DNA of 64,000 bases from Streptomyces sp. DH12 (GCF_020873895.1 NZ_JAHWGT010000004.1:215673-279672); one strand, 5' to 3'. Positions 16,330 through 24,681 are shown, counted from the stretch's first letter. The notes: generated by a model from the letters alone, not told the origin. A program made the numbers and translations.

Positions 16330-16608
16330 TCAGCAGCCGCCCGCGACCGCCGGAATGATCGAGACGCCCGCGCCGTCGGGGGTCGACGTGGCGAGCCCGC
16401 CCTCGAAGCGGACGTCGTCGTCGTTGACGTAGACGTTCACGAAGCGGCGCAGCTGCCCCTGGTCGTCGAGGACGCGCGCGGCGATGCCCGGGTGGTTCTT
16501 CTCCAGGGACTCGATGACCTCGGCGAGGGTGGCGCCCTCGGCCTCGACCTCGGCGCGGCCGCCCGTGTAGGTGCGGAGGATGGTGGGGATGCGGACGTTG
16601 ACGCTCAT
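16330..16608 (-). CDS. ubiquitin-like sulfur carrier protein, CysO/MoaD family, ending GGC
   Basis: A 92-residue beta-grasp protein (MSVNVRIPTILRTYTGG, then RRFVNVYVNDDDVRF, then SIIPAVAGGC). It matches the CysO-type carrier of actinobacteria, which is thiocarboxylated at its C-terminal glycine and feeds O-phosphoserine-dependent cysteine synthesis; it also resembles MoaD. Unusually the stop follows a cysteine after the Gly-Gly, so a protease (JAMM type) would have to remove Cys92 before activation. It follows thrC by 20 bases and is probably cotranscribed. Since thrC makes the sulfur-free branch product, a CysO-like role in sulfur amino-acid supply is plausible but inferred. Confidence 0.85.
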   Translation of the reverse strand: MSVNVRIPTILRTYTGGRAEVEAEGATLAEVIESLEKNHPGIAARVLDDQGQLRRFVNVYVNDDDVRFEGGLATSTPDGAGVSIIPAVAGGC

Positions 16609-16628
16609 GTTTCGTGTCTCCCGGGGGG

Positions 16629-17921
16629 TCAGTGGGCGAGGCCGGCGTCCCGGAACGCGTCCAGGCTCGGGCGGATGGTCGCGGTCGGACCGGTCGTCGG
16701 GGCGACCGCGTCCAGGGTCTTGAGGCCGTCGCCGGTGTTGAGGACGACGGTGGTGAGGGCCGGGTCGAGGAGGCCCTGCTCGACGAGCTTGCGCGCCACG
16801 CCCACCGTCACGCCGCCCGCCGTCTCGGCGAAGACGCCCTCGGTGCGGGCCAGCAGCTTGATCGCGTCGACGACCTGCGCGTCGTCGACGTCCTCCACCG
16901 CGCCGCCGGTGCGGCGGGCGATGTCCAGGACGTACGGGCCGTCCGCCGGGTTGCCGATGGCGAGCGACTTGGCGATCGTGTTCGGCTTCTGCGGGCGCAC
17001 CACGTCGTGGCCGGCCTTGAAGGCCGCCGACACCGGGGAGCAGCCCTCCGCCTGAGCGCCGAAGATCTTGTACGGCCGGTCCTCGACCAGGCCCAGCCGG
17101 ATCAGCTCCTGCAGCCCCTTGTCGATCTTCGTGAGCTGCGAGCCGGAGGCGATCGGGATCACCAGCTGGTCGGGGAGCCGCCACCCGAGCTGCTCGCAGA
17201 TCTCGTACGCGAGGGTCTTGGAGCCCTCGGCGTAGTACGGCCGGAGGTTGACGTTGACGAAGCCCCAGCCCTCGCCGAGCGGGTCGCCGATGAGCTCCGA
17301 GCAGAACCGGTTGACGTCGTCGTACGTGCCCTCGATGCCGACCAGGTCGCCGCCGTAGACGGCGGCCATGACGACCTTGCCCTGCTCCAGGTCGTGCGGG
17401 ATGAACACGCACGAGCGGAAGCCGGCGCGGGCGGCGGCGGCGCCCACCGCGCCCGCGAGGTTGCCGGTGGACGAGCAGGACAGGGTGGTGAAGCCGAAGG
17501 CGCGGGCGGCCTCCAGGGCCTGGGCGACCACCCGGTCCTTGAAGGAGTGGGTGGGGTTGCCCGAGTCGTCCTTGACGAACAGCTTGCCGGGCTCGACGCC
17601 CAGCTCGCGGGCGAGGTTGTCGGCCCGCACGAGCGGCGTCCAGCCGGGGTTCAGGTTCGGCTTGTCGGCGACGTCGGCCGGGACGGGCAGGAGGGGGGCG
17701 TAGCGCCAGATGTTGGCCGGGCCGGCCTCGATCCGCTTGCGCAGCTGCTCCGGGTCGCCGGCGGGGAGGTCGTAGGCCACTTCGAGGGGGCCGAAACAGA
17801 ACTCGCAGGCGAAGATCGGGCCGAGCGCGAAGCGCTCACCGCATTCGCGACAGGAGAGTCCGGCGGCGGGGCCGAGGTCGACGGAGGTGGCGCTGGTGGG
17901 TGCGGTGGTCTGCACAGCCAT
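16629..17921 (-). CDS. thrC: threonine synthase
   Basis: A 430-residue PLP enzyme converting O-phosphohomoserine to threonine. An N-terminal zinc-ribbon-like segment (CRECGERFALGPIFACEFC, residues about 24-42) is typical of this subclass. The PLP lysine lies in NPTHSFKDRV (about residue 122) and the phosphate-binding glycine loop in SSTGNLAGAVG. The ATG at 17921 follows a SAM-I riboswitch aptamer whose closing helix abuts a GAGGAG sequence. The sulfur-carrier gene lies 20 bases downstream. Regulation by SAM links the threonine branch to methionine status. Confidence 0.96.
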   Translation of the reverse strand: MAVQTTAPTSATSVDLGPAAGLSCRECGERFALGPIFACEFCFGPLEVAYDLPAGDPEQLRKRIEAGPANIWRYAPLLPVPADVADKPNLNPGWTPLVRADNLARELGVEPGKLFVKDDSGNPTHSFKDRVVAQALEAARAFGFTTLSCSSTGNLAGAVGAAAARAGFRSCVFIPHDLEQGKVVMAAVYGGDLVGIEGTYDDVNRFCSELIGDPLGEGWGFVNVNLRPYYAEGSKTLAYEICEQLGWRLPDQLVIPIASGSQLTKIDKGLQELIRLGLVEDRPYKIFGAQAEGCSPVSAAFKAGHDVVRPQKPNTIAKSLAIGNPADGPYVLDIARRTGGAVEDVDDAQVVDAIKLLARTEGVFAETAGGVTVGVARKLVEQGLLDPALTTVVLNTGDGLKTLDAVAPTTGPTATIRPSLDAFRDAGLAH

Positions 17922-17941
17922 GGGAGGCGAGGCCCTTTCTC

Positions 17942-18087
17942 CTCATCTTTCTCACTGGCGTCTTTCGCCGTGAGACGGATTTGGCACCTTCCCTAGCCGG
18001 GGACCTCGCGTGCACGTGCGCGTGCGAGACCGACTGGAGGGTTGCCGGGGCTTCATCGGGCCGTTTCCCTCTGCCCCTCTGGATGAG
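17942..18087 (-). ncRNA. SAM-I (S-box) riboswitch upstream of thrC
   Basis: The minus strand carries the diagnostic order CTCATCCAGAGG, GGCCCGATGAAGCC, CGGCAACC, then GGTGCCAAATCC, a P4 hairpin (ctcacggcg/cgccagtgag), and GATGAG, which pairs with the initial CTCATC to close P1. The aptamer ends about 20 bases before the thrC ATG and P1 is adjacent to the purine-rich GAGGAGAAAGG. No downstream terminator hairpin is visible, so control is probably at translation initiation. The variable P3 arm is GC-rich (gcacgcgcacgtgcacgc). Confidence 0.93.
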
Positions 18088-18236
18088 CGGTATGTGGTTG
18101 TCAGCGTGGGACCCCGGCATGCGGGCGTCTCACGCGTTGTTCAAGACTGTAACCGAAGGGGCCGGTGTCCGAGAGGGGCGTCCGACCTACGAGATGGATC
18201 ACCTGCGGTCATGGAACGACCCGAGGAGAGGCGCGC

Positions 18237-19193
18237 GTGCTGGAAGAGGTGGAGCGCTGGCTGGACCGGCGGTCCTGGTCCGTGGCCGACCGGCCCGTGG
18301 ACCGGCTGCTCGCCGCCAAGCAGGCCCGCGGCACGACCGTGAGCGTCGTCCTGCCCGCGCTGGACGAGGAGGCGACGGTCGGCGAGATCGTCACCGTGAT
18401 CCGGCGGGAGCTGATGACGCCGGCCGTGCCGCTCGTCGACGAGCTCGTCGTCCTGGACTCCGGCTCCACCGACCGCACCGCGCAGGTCGCGGCGGCGGCC
18501 GGCGCGCGCGTGGTGGCGCGGGACGACGTGCTGCCGCGGATACCCGCCGTCCCGGGCAAGGGCGAGGTGCTGTGGCGCTCCCTGCTGGTGACCGGCGGGG
18601 ACGTGGTGTGCTTCGTCGACGCCGACCTGCGCGAGTTCCGCGCGGACTTCGTGACCGGCATCGTGGGGCCGCTGCTCACCGACCCGGACGTCGACTTCGT
18701 GAAGGCGACGTACGACCGGCCGCTCGGCTCCGGCCCGGCCGCCGGTCAGGGCGGGCGGGTGACGGAGCTGGTCGCGCGGCCGCTGCTGAACCTGCACTGG
18801 CCGCAGCTGGCCGGGTTCGTCCAGCCGCTCGGCGGGGAGTACGCGGCCCGCCGCTCGCTGCTGGAGCGGCTGCCCTTCCCGGTCGGGTACGGAGTGGAGC
18901 TGGCCCTGCTGGTGGACGCGCTGCACCTGGTGGGCCTGGACGCGCTGGCGCAGGTCGACGTGGGCGTGCGCCTCCACCGCCACCAGGACGACCGGGCGCT
19001 GGGGCGGATGGCCGCGGCCATCTACCGCACCGCCCAGCTGCGGCTGTCGCGCGGGCACCTGGTGCGGCCGCGGCTGACGCAGTTCGAACGCACGGAGGCG
19101 GGGTTCGCCCCGCGTACCCACCCGGTGGACACGGAGGAGCGCCCGCCGATGGTCGAGGTGGCGGAGTACGTGAGGAAGCGCCGGGTGGCCTGA
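18237..19193 (+). CDS. gpgS: glucosyl-3-phosphoglycerate synthase
   Basis: A 318-residue GT-A glycosyltransferase (GT81) transferring glucose from UDP/ADP-glucose to 3-phosphoglycerate. Visible motifs are VSVVLPALDEEATVG, VVLDSGSTDRT, the metal-binding DxD in VVCFVDADLREF, and GYGVELALLVD. The GTG at 18237 with GAGGAG upstream gives VLEEVERWLDRRSW, the usual start. In mycobacteria the product feeds methylglucose lipopolysaccharide and is a compatible solute precursor under nitrogen limitation. It is followed 61 bases later by otsA, grouping two nucleotide-sugar-using solute genes. Confidence 0.92.
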   Translation: MLEEVERWLDRRSWSVADRPVDRLLAAKQARGTTVSVVLPALDEEATVGEIVTVIRRELMTPAVPLVDELVVLDSGSTDRTAQVAAAAGARVVARDDVLPRIPAVPGKGEVLWRSLLVTGGDVVCFVDADLREFRADFVTGIVGPLLTDPDVDFVKATYDRPLGSGPAAGQGGRVTELVARPLLNLHWPQLAGFVQPLGGEYAARRSLLERLPFPVGYGVELALLVDALHLVGLDALAQVDVGVRLHRHQDDRALGRMAAAIYRTAQLRLSRGHLVRPRLTQFERTEAGFAPRTHPVDTEERPPMVEVAEYVRKRRVA

Positions 19194-19221
19194 CGCCGCC
19201 GGCGGGTTCGTTTCCGCACGT

Positions 19222-19248
19222 TTGAGCGTTTCCGGCGCGGGCTAGGTT
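19222..19248 (+). promoter_or_regulatory. otsA promoter (leaderless)
   Basis: TTGAGC (19222-19227) and TAGGTT (19243-19248) precede the otsA ATG by only 6 bases, so transcription probably begins at or within a base of the start codon. The 15-base spacer is short. Confidence 0.5.
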
Positions 19249-19254
19249 GGCCTC

Positions 19255-20634
19255 ATGGTCTCGGACATCCTGGTGGCATCGAATCGCGGTCCGGTCAGCT
19301 ACGCGCTGCGGGAGGACGGCGGGCTGGAGGCACGGCGCGGCGGCGGGGGCCTGGTCTCCGGGCTCTCCGCGATCGGGCCCGACGCGGGCGCGGTGTGGGT
19401 CTGCGCCGCGCTGGGCGACGGCGACCGCGAGGCGGTGCGCCGGGGCGTCTCGGAGGCGGGCGTCCGCATGCTGGACATCGACGCGGAGACGCACGCCGCC
19501 GCCTACAACGGCATCGCCAACTCCGTGCTGTGGTTCGTGCACCACATGCTGTACCAGACGCCCCTGGAGCCGGTCTTCGACGCGGAGTTCCGTGCCCGGT
19601 GGGAGGCGTACCGGGCGTACAACCGCGCGTTCGCCGAGGCCCTCGCGGCGGAGGCGGCGCCGGGCGCGGCGGTCCTCATCCAGGACTACCACCTCGCGCT
19701 GGCCCCCGGCATGCTCCGCGAGCTCCGCTCCGACCTGCGCATCGGGCACTTCTCCCACACCCCGTGGGCGCCGCCCGAGTACTTCGGCATGCTCCCCGAC
19801 GACGTCGCGGGCGAGCTGCTGCGCGGGATGCTCGGCGCGGACCGGCTCGGCTTCCTCACCCGCCGCTGGGCGGACTCCTTCGCCGCCTGCTGCGAGCGCC
19901 TGGTCGGCGGTACGGGCGGCACCCGGATCGGCGTGCACGGCCTCGGCGCCGACGCCGACTTCCTGCGCGCCCGCTCGCGCGAGGCGGACGTCGAGGACCG
20001 CATGGCGACGCTGCGGGAGCAGATCGGCGGGACGGACCGCAAGACGGTCATCCGCGTGGACCGCACCGAACTGTCGAAGAACATCGTCCGCGGCCTGCTC
20101 TCCTACCGGGCGCTGCTGGCCGAGCATCCCGAGTGGCGCGAGCGGGTGGTCCACATCGCCTTCGCCTACCCCTCCCGCCAGGACCTCGCCGTGTACCGCG
20201 AGTACACCGCGGAGGTCGCCCGTCTGGCGGAGGAGATCAACGCCGAGTACGGCACGGAGGGCTGGACCCCGGTCCTGCTGCACGTGAAGGACGACTTCGC
20301 CCGCTCCCTCGCCGCGTACCGCCTCGCCGACGTGGCGCTGGTCAACCCCATCCGGGACGGCATGAACCTCGTCGCCAAGGAGGTCCCGGTCGTCTCCGAC
20401 GAGGGCTGCGCCCTGGTCCTGTCCCGCGAGGCGGGGGCCCACGAGGAGCTGGGCGACGACGCGGTGACGGTGAACCCGTACGACGTCACCGGCACGGCCC
20501 GCGCCCTGCACGAGGCGCTCTCCATGCCGGCCGCCGAACGCGCCGAACGCACCAAGCGCCTCACCGCCGCGGCCACCGCCCTCCCGCCCCAGCGCTGGTT
20601 CCTCGACCAGCTGGAGGCCCTCCGCGCCCTCTGA
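19255..20634 (+). CDS. otsA: trehalose-6-phosphate synthase
   Basis: A 459-residue GT20 enzyme joining glucose from UDP- or GDP-glucose to glucose-6-phosphate. Visible signatures are the N-terminal VASNRGPVSY, the donor-loop region IQDYHLALAPGMLR, HFSHTPWAPPEYF, RVDRTELSKNI, and the C-terminal NPIRDGMNLVAKE. The start is placed at ATG 19255 immediately after a promoter-like box. otsB lies convergently downstream, so the two trehalose genes share the locus but not an operon. Trehalose protects spores and hyphae against osmotic and drying stress. Confidence 0.95.
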   Translation: MVSDILVASNRGPVSYALREDGGLEARRGGGGLVSGLSAIGPDAGAVWVCAALGDGDREAVRRGVSEAGVRMLDIDAETHAAAYNGIANSVLWFVHHMLYQTPLEPVFDAEFRARWEAYRAYNRAFAEALAAEAAPGAAVLIQDYHLALAPGMLRELRSDLRIGHFSHTPWAPPEYFGMLPDDVAGELLRGMLGADRLGFLTRRWADSFAACCERLVGGTGGTRIGVHGLGADADFLRARSREADVEDRMATLREQIGGTDRKTVIRVDRTELSKNIVRGLLSYRALLAEHPEWRERVVHIAFAYPSRQDLAVYREYTAEVARLAEEINAEYGTEGWTPVLLHVKDDFARSLAAYRLADVALVNPIRDGMNLVAKEVPVVSDEGCALVLSREAGAHEELGDDAVTVNPYDVTGTARALHEALSMPAAERAERTKRLTAAATALPPQRWFLDQLEALRAL

Positions 20635-20653
20635 CCCCACGCCGATCCCCCCA

Positions 20654-20687
20654 CCGCACGGCCCCGGCTCCCGCCGGGGCCGTGCGG
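20654..20687. terminator. bidirectional terminator between otsA and otsB
   Basis: A perfect 15-bp stem (ccgcacggccccggc) with a 4-base loop lies between the two convergent genes and can serve both. Confidence 0.88.
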
Positions 20688-20706
20688 CGTGCGGCGCGCG
20701 GGCCGG

Positions 20707-21558
20707 TCAGCGCGGGAGGACGCGCGCCAGGGAGGCGAGGAAGCCGACCACCGCGGCCGGGCCCGGGAGGGTGAGGTCGGCGCGGGCGGCGAGCGTGCTC
20801 ACCTCGTCGCTGCCGCTGCACACCAGCAGGCCGGGGACGCCCTCGGCTCGGAGCTTCTCCACCGCGGCGAAGGCCGGCAGGTCGCCCAGGTCGTCCCCCG
20901 CGTACAGGACCGCCCCGGCGCCCGTGGCGCGCACGTGGTCCAGGAGCGCCTCGCCCTTGTCCATGCCGGGCGGACGCAGCTCCAGGACCATGCGGCCCGG
21001 TTCGACGACGAGTCCGTGCCGGGTGGCGAGGTCGGCGAGGGGGTCCACCAGCGCGTCGAACGCCGCCTGCGGGTCGGTCGCGCGGCGGGTGTGGACGGCG
21101 ACCGCGCGGCCCTTCTCCTCGATCCACGTGCCCGGCCACGCGCCGGCCCGCTCCAGGACGCCGGGCAGTTCGGCGCGGACCGCCGCGACGCCCGGGTGCT
21201 CGGGGGCGGCGCGGACCTCGCCGGTGCGGGCGTCCCAGCGCTCGGCGCCGTAGTGGCCGAGGACGAGGAGGCGGTCCAGGCCCGGCACCCCGGCGAAGCC
21301 GCCGTACCGGACCGCGACGCCGGCCGGCCGGCCGGTGACCACCGCGACGGAGCCGATCCGCGGGGCCAGCTCCGCGAGCGCGGGCACGGCGTCCGGGTGG
21401 GCGCGGGCCTGCTCGGGGTCGGCGACGATCGGCGCGAGGGTCCCGTCGAAGTCGACGGCCACGACTGCGGTGCGGGGCCGCGCCAGGATCGCGGCCAGGC
21501 CCTCGCGACCGGCGGCCGTGGCGGGCACGGGAAGGCTGTCTTCCGGGTAACTGGACAT
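20707..21558 (-). CDS. otsB: trehalose-6-phosphate phosphatase
   Basis: A 283-residue HAD-superfamily phosphatase that releases trehalose from its 6-phosphate. The nucleophile motif is AVDFDGTLAPI, the second HAD motif is VVTGRP, and GDDLGDLPAF carries the acidic metal ligands. The ATG at 21558 (MSSYPEDSLP) is preferred; a TAGGTA box 7 bases upstream suggests a leaderless message. It converges on otsA. The 285-base gap upstream to the DUF3263 gene carries no recognisable gene. Confidence 0.94.
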   Translation of the reverse strand: MSSYPEDSLPVPATAAGREGLAAILARPRTAVVAVDFDGTLAPIVADPEQARAHPDAVPALAELAPRIGSVAVVTGRPAGVAVRYGGFAGVPGLDRLLVLGHYGAERWDARTGEVRAAPEHPGVAAVRAELPGVLERAGAWPGTWIEEKGRAVAVHTRRATDPQAAFDALVDPLADLATRHGLVVEPGRMVLELRPPGMDKGEALLDHVRATGAGAVLYAGDDLGDLPAFAAVEKLRAEGVPGLLVCSGSDEVSTLAARADLTLPGPAAVVGFLASLARVLPR

Positions 21559-21843
21559 GTGTGCGTACCTATCCCGTACGCCCCCCGCACACACCTCGCG
21601 ACCGGCGCCTCCGCCCCCGGCGGCCGGATCCGCCGCGCCGTGCGGGCCCCTGCCGGACGGGACGCCACACGGCCGCGGAAGAGCCCGTCGAGGTCGAACC
21701 CCCGGCCGCGGGAACGAGCCGCCGGCCCCGGCGCCTCCCGGCGGTCACACCCCCGGCCGTGCCGGACCTCGCCGAGCGGCACGGCCGCACGGCCGCGGCG
21801 GAGCCGACCGTAGCCGGGCCCCGGGGCCGCGCGGGGGGGCGGG

Positions 21844-22080
21844 TCAGCGGCGGGTGTCGCGGGTGGCTCGCAGGCGGCGGAGGCGGTTGACCGTGACGGG
21901 GTCGTGCGCGAGGGCGCGCTCGTCGTCGAGGAGGGCGTTCAGGAGCTGGTAGTAGCGGACCGGCGAGAGGTCCAACTGCTCGCGGATCGCCCGTTCCTTC
22001 GCGCCCGGCCCGGGCCAGGAGCGGCGTTCCATGGCCAGGACCGCGCGGGCGCGGTCGTCGAGTGCGGGGCGTTCGGTCAT
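21844..22080 (-). CDS. DUF3263 protein
   Basis: A 78-residue basic helical protein: LDDRARAVLAMERRSWPGP, AKERAIREQLDLSPVRYYQLLNAL, and an Arg-rich C-terminus. This is the DUF3263 pattern, small actinobacterial proteins that look like a truncated helix-turn-helix and may bind DNA. It lies 14 bases downstream of the sugar-binding lipoprotein gene on the same strand, so cotranscription is possible. No regulatory target is known. Confidence 0.88.
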   Translation of the reverse strand: MTERPALDDRARAVLAMERRSWPGPGAKERAIREQLDLSPVRYYQLLNALLDDERALAHDPVTVNRLRRLRATRDTRR

Positions 22081-22094
22081 ATCAGCAACTTAAG

Positions 22095-23390
22095 CTACCG
22101 CGCCGACGCCGCGGCCTCCGCCGACCGGGCGTCCCGGGCGATCTGCTCCAGGACGGCGCGGGGCTCGCCGCCGGGAGCGACGGCCCGGCCGATGTTCTTC
22201 TTCACGCTCTCGCTCACCCGCGCCCACGAGGTCTCGCCGACGGGGTACAGCTCCGAGCCCGCCAGCTGCTCCAGGAACGGCCGCATCGCCGCGTGCCGCT
22301 CGTCGGCCTCCATGGCGTCGCTCGCGGAGACGGTGACGGGGAGCAGGTCGTACCGGTCGGAGAAGGCGGTGACGTTCTTGTCCTGGTACACGAAGTCCAG
22401 GAAGTGGCCTATCTCCTTGCGGTGGCCGTTCTGCTTGAAGGCCATCATCCAGTCGGCCACGCCGAGCGTCGCCTTGGACTTCCCGGAGACGCCGGGCAGC
22501 GGCACGGTGCCGACCTCCACGCCGGCCTTCTCGGCGGTCTCCATCAGCGTCGGGTGGCCGTTGAGCATGCCGACCTCGCCGCGGACGAAGGCGTCGAACG
22601 CCTCCTGCCGGTCGAGTTCGCCGGGGGCGACGGGGCCGGTGAGGCCCTTGCCGACGAGTTCCTTCTTCAGCCAGCCGAAGGTCTCGACGTTCGCCGGGGA
22701 GTCGACCTGGTACGCGGTGCCGGTGGTGTCGCGGTAGCCGCCGCCCCCGCTGAGCAGCCACATCATCGTCTCGGCCTGGGACTCCTCGGGCCCGAGGGGC
22801 AGCGCGTAGGGGTACTTCACGTCCTTGGCCTTGAGCTTCTGGGCCGCCTTCTGCAGCTCGCCCCAGCTGCCGGGCGGCGTGGCGCCGGCCTTCTCGAAGA
22901 GCTGCTTGTTGAAGAAGAGCATCCGGGTGCTGGCGCCGAACGGCATGCCGTACTGGGCGCGGTCCACCTCGCCGGCCTGCCGCAGCATCGGCAGGAAGTT
23001 CGCCTGGGTGGGGACGGAGAGGAGGTTGTCGACGGGGTAGAGCCGGCCCGCGCGCGCGTGGTCGGCGTACGCGCCGATCTGCGCCATGTCGGGCGCCTCG
23101 CCGCGGTCCACCATCTCGGCGACCTCGCGGTCGACGTCCTTCCAGGACAGGACGGTCACGTCGATCTTCACCCCGGGCGTCTTCTTCTCGTACGCGCGGG
23201 CCAGTTCGTCCCAGTACTTCTGCGACGTGTTGGCGCTGGTGCTGCCGTAGTCGGCGGCGACGAGCCTGAGGGTGACGTCTCCGGCGGAGTCCGCCCCGCA
23301 TCCCGACAGGCCCGCCGTGATCGTCAGTGCGGCCATCGCCGCGGTCAGTCCCTTGTAGCGGCGCACTGCCTTACCCACCTTTTGCTCCAC
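22095..23390 (-). CDS. extracellular sugar-binding lipoprotein (ABC transporter)
   Basis: A 431-residue solute-binding protein, family 1. The signal peptide ends in the lipobox TAGLSGC, so it is anchored by a lipidated Cys. SBP features include YEKKTPGVKIDVTVLSW, GYRDTTGTAYQVDS and GLTGPVAPGE. The GTG at 23378 has GGAG six bases upstream and may be the real start. No permease genes adjoin it, so it probably shares permeases or uses distant ones, with MsiK as ATPase. It is divergent from the SIS gene across two DasR-like sites and close to nagKA, so its ligand is probably an amino sugar or its oligomer; that is inference. Confidence 0.88.
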   Translation of the reverse strand: MEQKVGKAVRRYKGLTAAMAALTITAGLSGCGADSAGDVTLRLVAADYGSTSANTSQKYWDELARAYEKKTPGVKIDVTVLSWKDVDREVAEMVDRGEAPDMAQIGAYADHARAGRLYPVDNLLSVPTQANFLPMLRQAGEVDRAQYGMPFGASTRMLFFNKQLFEKAGATPPGSWGELQKAAQKLKAKDVKYPYALPLGPEESQAETMMWLLSGGGGYRDTTGTAYQVDSPANVETFGWLKKELVGKGLTGPVAPGELDRQEAFDAFVRGEVGMLNGHPTLMETAEKAGVEVGTVPLPGVSGKSKATLGVADWMMAFKQNGHRKEIGHFLDFVYQDKNVTAFSDRYDLLPVTVSASDAMEADERHAAMRPFLEQLAGSELYPVGETSWARVSESVKKNIGRAVAPGGEPRAVLEQIARDARSAEAAASAR

Positions 23391-23420
23391 GTCGAACGCG
23401 AATTCGCCTCACGGCAATAT

Positions 23421-23436
23421 AGGAGGTCTACACCTA
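23421..23436. promoter_or_regulatory. DasR-like site (dre) 1
   Basis: AGGAGGTCTACACCTA contains GGTCTACACC, 9/10 to the palindromic dre core GGTCTAGACC. It lies between the divergent sugar-binding and SIS genes. Confidence 0.65.
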
Positions 23437-23449
23437 GGTCTAAACCACC
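23434..23449. promoter_or_regulatory. DasR-like site (dre) 2
   Basis: CTAGGTCTAAACCACC matches the dre consensus core GGTCTAGACCAC at 11 of 12 positions and overlaps site 1 by three bases. Confidence 0.75.
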
Positions 23450-23548
23450 GGGGTTCGTTGGTATCGCTTCCGCAACGCCCGACGCTCCCGCGCCTACCGA
23501 TGGGTACGTTCCGGAGCGTTCGCAGACGACGACAGTGGGAGCCCGCGC

Positions 23549-24451
23549 ATGTCCCGTACAGCCGCCGAGATCACCACCCAGCCGAGCTGCTGGCGCCGCG
23601 CCGCGCGGGCCGCCGGCGGGGCCCCGGATGTGCTTCCGCGACCGGGCGAGCGCGTCGCCGTGACGGGCTGCGGCACCTCCTGGTTCATGGCCATCGCCTA
23701 CGCGGCGCTGCGCGAGGCGGCCGGGGAGGGCGAGACGGACGCGTTCGCGGCGTCCGAGTTCCCCGTCGGCCGGGCCGCGGCGTACGACCGGATCGTGGCG
23801 ATCACCCGGTCCGGGACGACCACGGAGGTGCTGGAGCTGCTGGCGCGGGTGCGCGGGGCGACGCGCACGGCGGCGCTGACGGCCGACGCGGCGACGCCGG
23901 TCGTGGACGCCGCCGACGCGGTGGCCGTACTGGACTGGGCGGACGAGGACTCGGTCGTGCAGACCCGGTTCGCGACGACGGCGCTGGCGTTCCTTCGCGC
24001 GGGGCTCGGCCCGGTGCCGGGGGTGAAACCGGTGGAGCTGGCCGCGCTCGACGCGGAGCTGGCCGTGACGGAACCCCTGCCGGAGGCCGTGCTGGCGGCC
24101 GAGCAGTGGACGTTCCTGGGGCGCGGCTGGACGTACGGGCTGGCGCTGGAGGCCGGGCTGAAGATGCGGGAGGCGGCGGGCGCCTGGACGGAGGCGTACC
24201 CGGCGATGGAGTACCGCCACGGCCCGATCTCGATCACCGGTCCCGGCCGGGTGGCGTGGGTGTTCGGCGCCCTGCCGGAGGGGCTGGCGGCCGACGTCGC
24301 CCGGGTGGGGGGCACGCTGCACGCGCACGCCTCGGCCGACCCCATGGCGGACCTGGTGCGCGCGCAGCGGCTCGCCGTGGCCCTGGCGGAGGCGCGCGGC
24401 AGCGACCCGGACCGGCCGCGGAACCTCACGCGCAGCGTGATCCTCTCCTGA
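23549..24451 (+). CDS. SIS-domain sugar-phosphate isomerase/deaminase
   Basis: A 300-residue protein with two SIS (sugar isomerase) domains. Motifs are VAVTGCGTSWFMAIAYAAL, the phosphate-binding Ser/Thr stretch IVAITRSGTTTEVLELL, and LGRGWTYGLALEAGLKMRE with EYRHGPIS in the second domain. This resembles the isomerase half of GlmS, AgaS and FrlB-like enzymes, which act on glucosamine-, galactosamine- or fructosamine-6-phosphates. The ATG has GGGAG seven bases upstream. Placement before nagK-nagA and a PfkB-aldolase pair fits an amino-sugar phosphate deaminase/isomerase (AgaS-like). Confidence 0.87.
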   Translation: MSRTAAEITTQPSCWRRAARAAGGAPDVLPRPGERVAVTGCGTSWFMAIAYAALREAAGEGETDAFAASEFPVGRAAAYDRIVAITRSGTTTEVLELLARVRGATRTAALTADAATPVVDAADAVAVLDWADEDSVVQTRFATTALAFLRAGLGPVPGVKPVELAALDAELAVTEPLPEAVLAAEQWTFLGRGWTYGLALEAGLKMREAAGAWTEAYPAMEYRHGPISITGPGRVAWVFGALPEGLAADVARVGGTLHAHASADPMADLVRAQRLAVALAEARGSDPDRPRNLTRSVILS

Positions 24452-24653
24452 CCCGCACAGCCCACCGCATCCCTGCGCGGCCGGCCCCGCGCCCCGGCGC
24501 GCCCGGCGCCGTCTCCCGGTAGGACCGACCCCGAGTCCGGTACGACCGGGCCCGCGCCCGGTAGGACCGGGCCCGCGCCCCCGCCCGCCGATCCCGGGGT
24601 GGCGCCCCGATCATCCGCCGATCCGATTTGTATGTTGCGGCAACAATCCGAGA

Positions 24654-24669
24654 AGTGGACTAGACCTTT
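24654..24669 (+). promoter_or_regulatory. DasR-like site (dre) upstream of nagK
   Basis: AGTGGACTAGACCTTT resembles the dre consensus AGTGGTCTAGACCACT (13/16) and lies 13 bases before the nagK start codon, so binding would block transcription of nagKA. DasR control of nagKA is established in S. coelicolor. Confidence 0.8.
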
Positions 24670-24681
24670 CACGCCCCTCGG

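Noticed and set aside
16003-17055. A 350-residue plus-strand frame opposite the sulfur-carrier and thrC genes
   Set aside because: Low-complexity shadow frame; the minus strand has complete ThrC and beta-grasp signatures, a riboswitch and a terminator.
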